The position numbers and the translations under genes were made by a program. DNA of 64,000 nt from Mucilaginibacter sp. (GTDB lineage Bacteria; Bacteroidota; Bacteroidia; Sphingobacteriales; Sphingobacteriaceae): positions 93,793 to 157,792 of the forward strand of contig NZ_JAQBOF010000036.1 in NCBI RefSeq assembly GCF_028288185.1, read 5' to 3'. Positions 1-8,640 of this stretch are shown in pieces. The stretch's first letter is position 1. Each line of letters starts with the position of its first letter. The notes beneath the pieces are model-generated. The model made no database searches, was not told the DNA's origin, and was given only the letters and a program-made list of their open reading frames with translations.

Positions 1-808
1 TGTAATCTTTGCTGGTGCTTTCGGTAGCATCTAATATACTAGTGGTGAAGTATGGGCAGCTAACCAGTTCAACCGTTTCGTTTTTTTCGGGTGTGTATTT
101 GGTTTTGTAGTTGCCGTAGTATTTATAGTCTATTGCGGCTAATGCTTCTTCGGTATGCAGCTCGCGTTTGTTGCCGTTGGCATCAACACGGTCAAAATCA
201 TAAATACGGTAAGTAATGTCGGATGTTTGCTGTATCTCGGCTAATAATAAACCCGCACCAATGGTGTGCACGCGTCCGGCAGGTAAAAAGAAAACATCAC
301 CCTCGTTAGCGGTTTCGCGGTTCAATATGTCCATTAAATGGCCGCTATTAAATTTTTCCAGGTATTCTTCCTGCGTTAATTCTTTATTAAAACCGGCAAT
401 CAGGGTCGAACCCGGATCAGATTCAATAATGTACCACATCTCGGTTTTACCAAAAGAGTTATGGCGTTTCTTTGCCAGTTCATCATTGGGGTGTACCTGG
501 ATAGAAAGGTCCTCGTTAGCATCAATAAACTTTACTAACAATGGGAAGATATTGCCAAAGTGTTTGTACACCTTTTCGCCAACCAAATCAGCACCATATT
601 GCTCTAACAGATCAGCCAGCGACTCGCCATTTAACGCGCCACCATTTACAATAGAAACATCCGACTTAACACCTGAAATTTCCCAGGTTTCGCCGCAGTT
701 TGGCAGGTTGCCAAAATCTTTATGCAGATAGGTTTTTATTTTTTGACCACCCCAGATCTTGTCTTTAAAAATGGTTTTAAATTTTAATGGGTATAAAGCT
801 GTAGACAT
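1..808 (-). CDS. manA: Mannose-6-phosphate isomerase, class I (3' end outside window)
   Basis: Interconverts mannose 6-phosphate and fructose 6-phosphate in the cytoplasm, feeding GDP-mannose synthesis or mannose use. The 269 residues present begin at ATG 808 with MSTALYPLKFK. Type I cupin metal-site motifs are visible: QVHPND at 104-109, KTEMWY at 121-126 and PAGRVH at 176-181, followed by the conserved EIQQTSDITYR stretch near 191-201. The length and motif spacing match the short Bacillus-type ManA of about 315 residues, so roughly 50 residues lie beyond the window edge. It runs in the same direction as icd but is separated from it by the icd terminator, so it is probably transcribed separately. 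Confidence 0.93.
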   Translation of the reverse strand, partial: MSTALYPLKFKTIFKDKIWGGQKIKTYLHKDFGNLPNCGETWEISGVKSDVSIVNGGALNGESLADLLEQYGADLVGEKVYKHFGNIFPLLVKFIDANEDLSIQVHPNDELAKKRHNSFGKTEMWYIIESDPGSTLIAGFNKELTQEEYLEKFNSGHLMDILNRETANEGDVFFLPAGRVHTIGAGLLLAEIQQTSDITYRIYDFDRVDANGNKRELHTEEALAAIDYKYYGNYKTKYTPEKNETVELVSCPYFTTSILDATESTSKDY

Positions 809-865
809 GATAGATAAATTTTGCGCTAAGTTAGGGATTTTGGATAAGGGTGGAATAAAAGGATT

Positions 866-898
866 ACAAAAAAAGCCCATCCTTTTAAGAATGGGCTT
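866..898 (-). terminator. Rho-independent terminator of icd
   Basis: AAGCCCAT (873-880) pairs with ATGGGCTT (891-898), with an inner CTT/AAG pairing. On the minus strand it is followed by a run of seven T residues. It lies 36 bp past the icd stop codon. Confidence 0.85.
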
Positions 899-933
899 AA
901 TATCTCGGTTCAGAGATGCCAAGTATTGCGTTT

Positions 934-2163
934 CTATTTACCTAACTTCTTCTTCAAGTTTTCGTTAATTGCTTCCAAAAACTCTTCGGTATATAAATAA
1001 TCTGTACCGTGTGCAACTTTTGGCTTAATGGTGATGGCCAAATCCTTGGTCATTTTACCACTTTCAACAGTTTCAATACAAACTTCTTCTAAAGCTTTAC
1101 AGAAATCTATCAACTCCTGGTTGCTGTCTAATATACCACGGAACTCTAAACCACGGGTCCATGCGAAGATAGAGGCAATAGGGTTGGTTGATGTCGGACG
1201 GCCAGCCTGGTGTTCGCGGTAGTGGCGGGTAACTGTACCGTGTGCTGCTTCTGCTTCCATAACGGTGCCATCCGGTGTAACCAGGGTAGATGTCATTAAA
1301 CCTAATGAGCCAAAGCCTTGTGCTACGGTGTCAGATTGTACATCGCCATCATAGTTCTTACAAGCCCACACAAAGTTACCATTCCATTTAAGGGCCGATG
1401 CAACCATGTCATCAATTAAACGATGCTCATAAGTAATGCCGGCATCAGTAAATTTGGTTTTATAATCTGCCTGGTATATCTCTTCAAAAATATCTTTAAA
1501 ACGGCCATCATATTTTTTAAGGATGGTGTTTTTGGTTGATAAATATAAAGGCCAGCCTTTCATCAACGCCTGGTTAAAGCAAGCGTGTGCAAAACCGCGG
1601 ATTGATTCGTCTGTATTATACATTGCCAACGCAACGCCATCACCTTTAAAGTTAAATACCTCGAATGATTGCTCCGGGCTGCCATCCTCTGGTGTGAATT
1701 TTATAGTCAGCTTACCTTTTCCTTTGGTTAAAAAGTCGGTAGCGCGGTATTGGTCGCCAAAAGCATGACGGCCAATGCAGATAGGGGCGGTCCAGTTTGG
1801 TACCAAACGCGGTACATTGTTCATTACAATAGGCTCGCGAAAAACTGTACCGTCTAATATATTACGGATAGTTCCGTTTGGCGATTTCCACATTTGTTTC
1901 AAGCCAAACTCTTCTACACGCTGCTCATCAGGTGTTATAGTAGCACATTTAATACCCACGCCATATTGTTTTATCGCATTAGCGGCATCAATGGTAACCT
2001 GGTCGTTAGTTTCATCACGATACTCTAAACCCAGGTCATAATATTTAATATCCAGATCAAGATAAGGGACTATCAGTTTATCTTTTATAAACTTCCAGAT
2101 AATGCGGGTCATTTCATCGCCATCCAGCTCAACTACCGGATTATTTACTTTAATTTTTGACAT
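934..2163 (-). CDS. icd: NADP-dependent isocitrate dehydrogenase, eukaryotic-type
   Basis: Oxidative decarboxylation of isocitrate to 2-oxoglutarate with NADP in the TCA cycle. The 409 residues match the homodimeric eukaryote-like (IDH1/IDH2) subfamily rather than the E. coli type. Visible motifs are the N-terminal VELDGDEMTR, TPDEQRVEEF near 77-87, the substrate loop KSPNGTIRN at 93-101, the GRHAFGDQYRATDF segment holding the arginine equivalent to human IDH1 R132, and the NADP-binding HGTVTRHYREH segment. A TATATTTG box lies 35 bp upstream of the start and a clear terminator follows, so it is a single-gene unit. Confidence 0.97.
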   Translation of the reverse strand: MSKIKVNNPVVELDGDEMTRIIWKFIKDKLIVPYLDLDIKYYDLGLEYRDETNDQVTIDAANAIKQYGVGIKCATITPDEQRVEEFGLKQMWKSPNGTIRNILDGTVFREPIVMNNVPRLVPNWTAPICIGRHAFGDQYRATDFLTKGKGKLTIKFTPEDGSPEQSFEVFNFKGDGVALAMYNTDESIRGFAHACFNQALMKGWPLYLSTKNTILKKYDGRFKDIFEEIYQADYKTKFTDAGITYEHRLIDDMVASALKWNGNFVWACKNYDGDVQSDTVAQGFGSLGLMTSTLVTPDGTVMEAEAAHGTVTRHYREHQAGRPTSTNPIASIFAWTRGLEFRGILDSNQELIDFCKALEEVCIETVESGKMTKDLAITIKPKVAHGTDYLYTEEFLEAINENLKKKLGK

Positions 2164-2197
2164 ACCAGGTGTTCTGTTTTATTATTATTAATGGCGT

Positions 2198-2205
2198 CAA
2201 ATATA
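2198..2205 (-). promoter_or_regulatory. -7 box of icd promoter
   Basis: The minus strand reads TATATTTG, matching the Bacteroidota TAnnTTTG consensus, 35 bp upstream of the icd ATG. No convincing -33 TTG is visible. Confidence 0.6.
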
Positions 2206-2420
2206 TAAAAATTGAAATTACCATTTAGTTTATTACTTGCCGAAATGCCAATATGTGATTATAATTTTACGTTATTATTGTTTTATTAAAGTTTGGTTGT
2301 ATTTTTATCAACTATAAAAATTGTGCAAGCAAACCGATAGCGTTTTTGTATGTTATTATAATATTGTTATCAGTCTAATACAAAAACATTTAAAATACCA
2401 CCTTGCCGTTATACTATTAT

Positions 2421-3128
2421 ATGATAAACCGTTTAAAAACTATTGTAATAATTGTATTTTCATGTTTATTGGGCTATACAGCAAAGGCGCAGGTAGGTAA
2501 TGATTATGCACAGTATGATCTGGGTATAGGACTGGATATGAACCAAGCCTATACAGACGCGCAAACCATTAAAAGTACCAAATCGGGCCATTTTAACTTT
2601 AATTATAATGTAAGCCCATTTGTAAATTACATTATCGAGTTTCAAACCGGCACACTGCAAGGGGGCGACTCATTAACTACCACTACGGGCAGGCAGTTTA
2701 CCAATACTTTTAATGCTGTTATGTTTAGGGCGCAGCTGCAGATGGGCGAGATAATAGACTACTCGCAAGGTGGTTTGGCCAATGCCTTTAAAAACGTGTA
2801 CGTTTCATCAGGTGTAGGGTTTATAGTAAACCACTTAACCGAAATTAACAGGGCATCAATTCTAGTGCCCGGATTTTATACTGCCGGCGCAGACAACAGC
2901 AACGAGATACTTATACCGGCAAGGATTGGTTACGAGTTTAAATTTTATAACCGTTATAATCAGCCCGGGTTTAAAATAGATATTGGTTACCAATATAACT
3001 TTATAATGGGCGATCAATTAGATGGTTATGGTGTTGGTAAACAAAGAGACTCTTACTCTCAAATTTCTTTCGGTATTAAATTTGCCGTAGGTGGTGTTAT
3101 TTCTTATAGAAAACAAATCACTTATTAA
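2421..3128 (+). CDS. Putative outer-membrane beta-barrel protein
   Basis: Secreted protein of 235 residues with a signal peptide (basic MINRLK, then a hydrophobic stretch, with probable cleavage after TAKAQ). The mature part has alternating hydrophobic and polar residues and many aromatic residues, as in small outer-membrane barrels, and ends with a short strand-like segment ISYRKQITY. A TTG codon 18 bp upstream would extend the frame, but ATG 2421 places the signal peptide at the N-terminus and is preferred. No specific family is recognised. It stands alone, divergent from icd. Confidence 0.75.
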   Translation: MINRLKTIVIIVFSCLLGYTAKAQVGNDYAQYDLGIGLDMNQAYTDAQTIKSTKSGHFNFNYNVSPFVNYIIEFQTGTLQGGDSLTTTTGRQFTNTFNAVMFRAQLQMGEIIDYSQGGLANAFKNVYVSSGVGFIVNHLTEINRASILVPGFYTAGADNSNEILIPARIGYEFKFYNRYNQPGFKIDIGYQYNFIMGDQLDGYGVGKQRDSYSQISFGIKFAVGGVISYRKQITY

Positions 3129-3195
3129 TATCTTTTTTAAGCTATTAAATTGATCTTGGCAGGGTTTTTACTGTATAAACATAAATTATAAACCC

Positions 3196-3615
3196 ATGAA
3201 CAATAATCCTTTTAACAACGAAAACGATGACAGGGATAAAACCTTGAGGGACGAACTAGGCGAAACTATTGACAAAGGGCAATTGCGTTTTAATGCCGAT
3301 GATAACAGCTATGAACTTGATGTGAAAAGCGATGACCCTGATTATGATCATCCTGATCCATACAATACTTCGCAGAAAAACGGAGCCGACATCAGCTCAA
3401 CTTACGATGAAGCTAACCCTTATGACGCAGTTGATGAGTATATACCCAATGAGTCGTTAGAAACAGATGTTGACCAGCTAGGTATGCATATTGATGATGG
3501 CGAAAGCATTATTGTTGACCCGCTTGATGAAAGCCTGGCCCACACGCCAGAGGATGACCGTGATGATTTGGATGAAGAAGGATATCCTAAAAACGATACA
3601 CCTAATATACACTAA
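3196..3615 (+). CDS. Small acidic protein of unknown function
   Basis: A 139-residue, strongly acidic protein rich in Asp, Glu, Asn and Tyr, with many DxD-type runs such as SDDPDYDHPDPY and EDDRDDLDEEGYP. It has no signal peptide or membrane segment and is probably largely disordered. Similar Asp-rich small proteins are common in Sphingobacteriaceae, but no function is known to me. An AT-rich leader precedes the ATG and a hairpin terminator follows the stop closely, which supports a real gene. Confidence 0.7.
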   Translation: MNNNPFNNENDDRDKTLRDELGETIDKGQLRFNADDNSYELDVKSDDPDYDHPDPYNTSQKNGADISSTYDEANPYDAVDEYIPNESLETDVDQLGMHIDDGESIIVDPLDESLAHTPEDDRDDLDEEGYPKNDTPNIH

Positions 3616-3621
3616 AGCAAA

Positions 3622-3655
3622 AAGTCGCCCGAATCAACCAGGCGGCTTTTGTTTT
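3622..3655 (+). terminator. Terminator after the acidic protein gene
   Basis: AAGTCGCC (3622-3629) pairs with GGCGGCTT (3641-3648), including one G-T wobble, and a T-rich tail follows. It is 6 bp past the stop codon. Confidence 0.75.
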
Positions 3656-3666
3656 GATGAAATTAA

Positions 3667-4323
3667 TTATTTGGTAAAGGTTAAAATATAACCTGATCGT
3701 ATGGTTTGCCCGCCCGCTGATGTCGTAGATGGATCAATAACCAACCAGGTCATATCTGTAGCCGATAAGGCGATTATTTGTATCTTATCATTTGCTGACC
3801 TGGCAAAAGGATCGGATGGGAATTGTATAAATAAATTAGTGCCCGATCCTGATAATGTATAAGTAGAAGGTCTGTTTGTTGATAGGCTGCTTACCACGGT
3901 GCAGGTTTTAGCAGCATCAATAAAAGTTGCGGTGGTTAGTATATTACTCGATGAAAGCGGAACGCCAAGAAAAGTATTGGTCTGATCAATAAAGATTGAT
4001 TTGGTTGTCGCGTTAGTCCAAACACCTGTTAAACCGCTGTTACTTACAACTGACCCAATAGTAGTAGTGCCCGTAACCGTCCCTGTTATTCCTGTAGCGC
4101 CCGTAGTACCTGTGTTTCCGGTAGCTCCCGTAGCGCCCGTTGCTCCGATAGCGCCCGTTGCTCCGGTAGCGCCAGTGGTTCCTGTGGTTCCGGTTGATGT
4201 AGTATTAGCTTCGGTTGCCACATAATTTGGATCGCCGGGTAGTATGGGCGGGTCAAGTTTACATGCTACTAAACTTGCACTAACATAAGCTAGCGCTAAA
4301 AATAATTTGTAGAGTTTTTTCAT
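3667..4323 (-). CDS. Lipoprotein with collagen-like Gly-X-Thr tract
   Basis: A 218-residue lipoprotein with lipobox SLVAC (Cys 21). Residues 45-83 are thirteen consecutive Gly-X-Thr/Ile/Val triplets (GTT, GAT, GNT, GIT), a collagen-like tract resembling those of Bacillus exosporium or phage tail proteins. A C-terminal domain of about 130 residues follows and ends in GYILTFTK. That domain is paralogous to the neighbouring lipoprotein at 4428-4964, which has the same CKLD start and GYQITFTK end but no tract. It is probably anchored in the outer membrane with the tract acting as a stalk. No binding partner can be named. Confidence 0.85.
   Translation of the reverse strand: MKKLYKLFLALAYVSASLVACKLDPPILPGDPNYVATEANTTSTGTTGTTGATGATGAIGATGATGATGNTGTTGATGITGTVTGTTTIGSVVSNSGLTGVWTNATTKSIFIDQTNTFLGVPLSSSNILTTATFIDAAKTCTVVSSLSTNRPSTYTLSGSGTNLFIQFPSDPFARSANDKIQIIALSATDMTWLVIDPSTTSAGGQTIRSGYILTFTK
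4075..4191 (-). repeat. Coding repeat for collagen-like triplets
   Basis: Thirteen 9-bp codon triplets of the form GGN-NNN-ACN inside the lipoprotein gene. The near-identical units make this stretch prone to expansion or contraction in multiples of 9 bp, which would change stalk length without shifting the frame. Confidence 0.8.
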
Positions 4324-4427
4324 TATAACTGGGTAACGTTAAATAAAAGTAAAGATTTTATTTAAAAAAATGGATGACTTACTATAAAATAATCAGGCTG
4401 TTATGTTATTAAGCATAAGCCTCAACT

Positions 4428-4964
4428 TTATTTAGTAAATGTTATCTGGTAGCCTTTATGAAAGTATTTACCACTAAGTAATGTTGAGACAGTATCAAGC
4501 GCAACCCAGGTCATGGATGTAGATGTTAAATTGGTGATCCTAACTTCGCTTGTTTTGCTGGTAAAAAATGGGTTAGGTGTAAGTTTTATATATAAAACAT
4601 TATTTGATGTTGATAATTGATAAGTTTCTGTGGATGGCCCGGCGGATGCAGGCAAATCAGTATAAGTAGCGGTTTTTGCCTGGTCATCCAGCTTAACAGC
4701 AGAAAATTTATTAGGCACTCCGACACCCGATACAACTATGTTAGCCGTATCATAAAGCTGTTGTGCAGTTAGCGTTGCTTTCCATAAAGCATTTAAATAA
4801 CTATCATTTAATGTTTTGCCCTTTACTACAATACCTAAAACTGTTTGTCCATCAGTAGGGTCAGTGCTACTGGTAGCTGCGGGTGTTACGGGCTTGTCAA
4901 GCTTGCATGCGTTTATTGCGATACAGGCAGCTAATGTTAATAATATCTTTGTATATCTTTTCAC
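4428..4964 (-). CDS. Lipoprotein paralogous to the collagen-like lipoprotein
   Basis: A 178-residue lipoprotein with lipobox AINAC (Cys 20) followed by KLDKPV. Its C-terminal half aligns by eye with the protein at 3667-4323: ITNLTSTSMTWVALD against IIALSATDMTWLVID, and GYQITFTK against GYILTFTK. It lacks the Gly-X-Thr tract and has a short Thr/Ser/Pro linker in its place. The two genes are tandem and co-directional, about 100 bp apart, consistent with duplication followed by gain or loss of the tract. Function is unknown. Confidence 0.8.
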   Translation of the reverse strand: MKRYTKILLTLAACIAINACKLDKPVTPAATSSTDPTDGQTVLGIVVKGKTLNDSYLNALWKATLTAQQLYDTANIVVSGVGVPNKFSAVKLDDQAKTATYTDLPASAGPSTETYQLSTSNNVLYIKLTPNPFFTSKTSEVRITNLTSTSMTWVALDTVSTLLSGKYFHKGYQITFTK

Positions 4965-5016
4965 TTATTATCTATCAAAAAAACACTTTGTCTATAAAGA
5001 TATAATTTTAGGGGTA

Positions 5017-6825
5017 TCAATCAAAATCCAGATTGAAGCGCTTTCGCAGTTCGGCCAGCTGTGGGTTTTTTGCTGCCATGTGCTGGTATTTTTCCTGGGC
5101 CGTGTAAGGGCGTTTTACTCTTACCTGTTCATCAATGCGGGTATTAACCTCTATATTATAATTTTTAAGCGTTTGGCGCAGATAATTAAGCAACGGTGGT
5201 TTTTCGCCACGAAATAACTGCTCCTGTACCTTATTTTCAACCACTACCTCAAACACATAAGGTTGAAGCATTTTAGGTACTTCTGATATAAATATGGTGA
5301 ACACGCTCATTCGGCCAGCGGCTTTTATAGTAGCGGCAAATTCATTCCAATGCTTTAAAAAATCATCAAAGCTAAAGTCTTCGGCGGCATCACCTTTTTC
5401 ATAAGGGTCTTCTTCCTCGGCTATGGTTTCTTTAGTATTACCAATATCTTTTAACGATGGTATTTTTATTGATGTACTGCCGGCATTAGGTATAAATGTT
5501 GGTTTGGGTTTTTCGGCAATTACAGGTTCGGCCTTGGTTTCTATAATCTCTTTAACCGATTCAGTAATTTTTGGTGATGTGGCATAAGTTGCCGGGGCAT
5601 CACTAACTATTGATACTTCGTTATTAATTGCTGCCGGTTTAGTGGCGCTTACTGCTGGGGTATCAGGTTTTTTTTTTAGCTGCTCGTTTGCATCGGGCAT
5701 TACAGTTAACGGCGTGGTTTCCAGGCTAAATACCGAGAGCAGATGGCACATTTTAAGCAAAGCCAGTTCAACCTGTAAACGTTGGTTTTTACTCAGTTTA
5801 TAATTAAGATCGCATTGGTTAGCAATATTCATTGCCGATAACAGGAACGATACACTTGCCGCCTGCGATTGCTGCAAATATTTAGCTTTAATACCCTCGC
5901 TAACCTCTAATAATTTTAAGGTCGATGCATCTTTAGTCACCAGCAAATTGCGAAAATGTTCTGACAGCCCCGATATAAAATGTGCGCCATCAAACCCATT
6001 GGTTAATATCTCATCAAAAAATAACAGAGTTTTAGCAGTATTTTCGGTAAGTAAACTATCGGTTATATTAAAGTAGTAATCGTAATCAAGTATATTCAAA
6101 TTATCAATTACCGAGCGATAGGTAACATTAGCGTCCGAAAAGCTAACGATCTGATCGAACATGGATAACGCGTCCCTTAAACCACCATCCGCTTTTTGGG
6201 CGATGATATGCAGGCCATCAACCTCATATTTAATATTTTCTTTACCGGCTATTGATGCCAGGTGGTTAGCCATATCATCAACACCTATCCGGTTAAAATC
6301 AAAGATCTGGCAGCGCGACAGGATGGTGGGTAGTATTTTATGCTTCTCGGTAGTAGCCAGTATAAAAATGGCATAATGCGGTGGTTCTTCCAGCGTTTTC
6401 AGGAAAGCGTTAAAAGCCGCCTGCGATAGCATGTGTACCTCATCAATAATATAAACCTTGTAGCGTGCGCCTTGTGGCGGTATGCGCACTTGCTCAATCA
6501 GGCTGCGGATATCATCAACCGAGTTGTTTGATGCTGCATCCAGCTCATGTATATTAAATGAATTACCGTTTTGGAATGATTTGCATGATGGACATTCGCT
6601 GCAAGCTTCGCCATTGGGCTGTAAATTGGTACAGTTTATGGTTTTAGCAAGGATACGCGCGCAGGTAGTTTTGCCTACACCCCGCGGCCCGCAGAATAAA
6701 AAAGCCTGCGCCAACTGATTATTCTTAATAGCGTTTTTTAACGTATTAGTTATATGTTGCTGACCAACAACGGTTTCGAAAGTAGCCGGGCGATATTTGC
6801 GTGCCGAAACGATAAAATTATCCAC
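5017..6825 (-). CDS. dnaX: DNA polymerase III subunit gamma/tau
   Basis: Clamp-loader ATPase of the replicative polymerase, 602 residues. An AAA+ domain carries Walker A GPRGVGKT at 46-53, a zinc site of four cysteines (C65, C75, C78, C81), Walker B DEVHML at 128-133 and the sensor SRC at 170-172. A proline- and lysine-rich linker at about 385-470 joins it to a C-terminal domain of about 130 residues that would contact other holoenzyme parts. The length is typical of Bacteroidota DnaX. I see no obvious slippery A-run that would make a separate gamma form. Confidence 0.97.
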   Translation of the reverse strand: MDNFIVSARKYRPATFETVVGQQHITNTLKNAIKNNQLAQAFLFCGPRGVGKTTCARILAKTINCTNLQPNGEACSECPSCKSFQNGNSFNIHELDAASNNSVDDIRSLIEQVRIPPQGARYKVYIIDEVHMLSQAAFNAFLKTLEEPPHYAIFILATTEKHKILPTILSRCQIFDFNRIGVDDMANHLASIAGKENIKYEVDGLHIIAQKADGGLRDALSMFDQIVSFSDANVTYRSVIDNLNILDYDYYFNITDSLLTENTAKTLLFFDEILTNGFDGAHFISGLSEHFRNLLVTKDASTLKLLEVSEGIKAKYLQQSQAASVSFLLSAMNIANQCDLNYKLSKNQRLQVELALLKMCHLLSVFSLETTPLTVMPDANEQLKKKPDTPAVSATKPAAINNEVSIVSDAPATYATSPKITESVKEIIETKAEPVIAEKPKPTFIPNAGSTSIKIPSLKDIGNTKETIAEEEDPYEKGDAAEDFSFDDFLKHWNEFAATIKAAGRMSVFTIFISEVPKMLQPYVFEVVVENKVQEQLFRGEKPPLLNYLRQTLKNYNIEVNTRIDEQVRVKRPYTAQEKYQHMAAKNPQLAELRKRFNLDFD

Positions 6826-6913
6826 AGCTACTAAGTTAGCAAGAAATTGCTTTACCTGAAAGTGTCAAAAAAGGATTGTTGATAAATTAGAGATTGACTT
6901 AGATAACGTCCCC

Positions 6914-6971
6914 GCAGTCTGTGTCCTCACAGACTGCTTTACCGGCGTTGTCTGTGGGGACACAGACAACG
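6914..6971. repeat. Two adjacent perfect hairpins with a shared core
   Basis: GCAGTCTGTG (6914-6923) pairs with CACAGACTGC (6928-6937) around TCCT. CGTTGTCTGTG (6946-6956) pairs with CACAGACAACG (6961-6971) around GGGA. Both share the GTCTGTG/CACAGAC core, with loops that are reverse complements apart from one base. They lie between dnaX and the acidic gene, and neither has a T-tract of a canonical terminator. Confidence 0.8.
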
Positions 6972-6981
6972 GGTTAGTCTT

Positions 6982-7260
6982 TTATTGCAAGTCATCATCC
7001 GGCAAATGGTCGTCATCCGGATCAGGGTTGGTAATGTCATATTCGCCATCAGCATTAGGCTCATTTATATCATCATTTACCTGTATGGCATGCAGGTCAT
7101 CAAGATCGGCGGCTTGGTCGTCAAAATCTTCGTCTTCTTCATCGTCTTCCTGGTCACTTTCTGTTTCATCATAATCATCCCCGGGGGCTTGAAAATAGAT
7201 GGTATCATACATAAATGTAGTATGATTTGCAGTTTGGCTTTCAATATATTCAAAATCCAT
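6982..7260 (-). CDS. Small acidic protein of unknown function
   Basis: A 92-residue acidic protein with a central run of Asp and Glu (ESDQEDDEEDEDFDDQ) and a C-terminal DPDPDDDHLPDDDLQ. It has no signal peptide. It resembles in composition the acidic protein at 3196-3615, but no alignment is claimed. It precedes dnaX on the same strand, separated by a double hairpin, so co-transcription is possible but unproven. Confidence 0.6.
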   Translation of the reverse strand: MDFEYIESQTANHTTFMYDTIYFQAPGDDYDETESDQEDDEEDEDFDDQAADLDDLHAIQVNDDINEPNADGEYDITNPDPDDDHLPDDDLQ

Positions 7261-7416
7261 GGCAGTGCTGTTTTGTTAAAATAATGACAATCTAAATTAG
7301 CTTAATGTTTTATCTGCAGTGTTAATTTCAGGTTTTATTTTTATTAACAAAAGTTGGTTGAGATTTATAGCTAAAATTAGGTTACTGTATTGTCTTTAAT
7401 TTTACTGCACTTTATG

Positions 7417-7447
7417 TTGCATAAATAAAAATATCTTGCTACATTTG
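7417..7447 (+). promoter_or_regulatory. Promoter of the rpsF operon
   Basis: TTG at 7417-7419, a 20-bp spacer and TACATTTG at 7440-7447 fit the Bacteroidota -33/-7 consensus. It lies 46 bp upstream of rpsF. Confidence 0.75.
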
Positions 7448-7493
7448 CAGCCCCGAATTGTCGGGTTAAATAATTAAAAATCAAAGTATAATA

Positions 7494-7859
7494 ATGCAAC
7501 AGTACGAAATCGTGATCGTTCTAACCCCGTTGTTATCAGAAGAAACTGCTAAAGAGGCAATAGCCAAATACAGCAAGACCTTAACTGATGGCGGAGCCGA
7601 AATTGTCCAGGAGGATAATTGGGGTTTGAGAAAATTAGCGTACCCTATTCAAAAGAAAACTACAGGGTACTATCACTTAACTGAATTTAAGGCTCCAGGT
7701 GATTTAATTAACAAATTGGAAGTCGAGTTAAGACGCGATGAGCGTGTTTTGCGTTTCCTTACAATTGCTTTGGACAAACATGCCATAGCTTACAATGAGA
7801 AAAAACGTAGCGGTGCCTTTAACAAGAAACCAGCTGCTAAAGTGGAGGAAGCAAACTAA
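7494..7859 (+). CDS. rpsF: 30S ribosomal protein S6
   Basis: Binds 16S rRNA in the 30S platform together with S18. The 121 residues start MQQYEIVIVLTPLLSE, and the conserved segment RKLAYPIQKKTTGYYHLTEF is near 45-65, as in S6. A charged C-terminal extension rich in Lys and Ala follows. It is the first gene of rpsF-rpsR-rplI. Its TAA overlaps the rpsR ATG (TAATG), which indicates translational coupling of the S6/S18 pair. Confidence 0.97.
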   Translation: MQQYEIVIVLTPLLSEETAKEAIAKYSKTLTDGGAEIVQEDNWGLRKLAYPIQKKTTGYYHLTEFKAPGDLINKLEVELRRDERVLRFLTIALDKHAIAYNEKKRSGAFNKKPAAKVEEAN

Positions 7860-8122
7860 TGGCAAACGACCAAATTAAATACGTAACGGCCCCTAAAGTA
7901 GAGGACAATCGTAAAAAATACTGCCGTTTTAAAAAGAATGGTATTAAGTATATTGATTACAAAGACGCTAACTTTTTATTAAAGTTTATTAATGATCAGG
8001 GTAAAGTATTACCTCGCCGTTTAACCGGTACGTCATTAAAGTTTCAGCGTAAAGTGGCTCAAGCTGTTAAACGTGCGCGCCACATTGGTTTATTACCTTA
8101 TGTTACAGACTCATTAAAATAA
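7859..8122 (+). CDS. rpsR: 30S ribosomal protein S18
   Basis: Partner of S6 in the small subunit. The 87 residues hold the hallmark CRFKKNGIKYIDYKD near 22-36 and the basic helix KFQRKVAQAVKRARHIGLLPY near the C-terminus. The start overlaps the rpsF stop by one base. A single Cys is present, as in zinc-free S18 forms. It is followed 17 bp later by rplI. Confidence 0.97.
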   Translation: MANDQIKYVTAPKVEDNRKKYCRFKKNGIKYIDYKDANFLLKFINDQGKVLPRRLTGTSLKFQRKVAQAVKRARHIGLLPYVTDSLK

Positions 8123-8139
8123 TCGGGAGGTAAAAGACA

Positions 8140-8583
8140 ATGGAAGTTATTTTAAAACAAGACATAAAAAACCTGGGCGATAAAGACGATGTAGTAACCG
8201 TTAAACCAGGATATGGCCGTAATTTTTTATTTCCTAAAGGATACGCCATATTAGCTACTGTATCTGCACGCAAAGTTTTGGCTGAAAACCTAAAACAAGC
8301 TGCATTTAAACAAGAAAAAATACGCAAGGATGCTGATGCTATTGCAACCCGTTTAGAAGGTGTTAAACTTACTATCGGTGCTAAAGCAGGCGAAACCGGA
8401 AAAATATTTGGTGCTATCAACACAATACAAATTGCTGATGCATTGAAAAAAGAAGGTTTTGACGTTGACCGTCGCCGTATTACTTTTGACCAGGAGCCAA
8501 AATTTGTTGGTGATTACACCGCAATTGTGAACCTGCATAAAGAAGTTAAGGTACAAGTACCTTTCTCGGTAGTAGCAGAGTAA
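8140..8583 (+). CDS. rplI: 50S ribosomal protein L9
   Basis: Binds 23S rRNA at the base of the L1 stalk. The 147 residues start with the N-terminal domain MEVILKQDIKNLGDKDDVV and the motif GYGRNFLFPKGYA, followed by the connecting helix and the C-terminal domain. The gene has a strong Shine-Dalgarno GGGAGG 12 bp before the ATG. Such sites are rare in this AT-rich window, where most genes have A-rich leaders. It is the last gene of the operon and is followed by a terminator. Confidence 0.97.
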   Translation: MEVILKQDIKNLGDKDDVVTVKPGYGRNFLFPKGYAILATVSARKVLAENLKQAAFKQEKIRKDADAIATRLEGVKLTIGAKAGETGKIFGAINTIQIADALKKEGFDVDRRRITFDQEPKFVGDYTAIVNLHKEVKVQVPFSVVAE

Positions 8584-8586
8584 TTT

Positions 8587-8619
8587 GATTTCGGATTTCG
8601 GAATTTCGATTTCGGATTT
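8587..8619. repeat. Diverged copy of the TTTCGGATTTCGG repeat
   Basis: Reads TTTCGGATTTCGG, then a changed centre (AATTTCG), then ATTTCGGATTT. It matches the reverse strand of the 30-bp repeat at 9021-9050 apart from the centre. Unlike the three other copies it lies downstream of a gene (rplI). Confidence 0.7.
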
Positions 8620-8640
8620 AAAATTTTAAATATTAAAATT

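Noticed and set aside
1028..2041. Several plus-strand frames opposite icd
   Set aside because: They are antisense shadows of a well-supported gene, without start signals or protein features.
4001..4225. Plus-strand frame of 74 codons, rich in Val/Pro/Ala
   Set aside because: It is the antisense of the collagen-like triplet tract; the low-complexity repeat keeps it open by chance.
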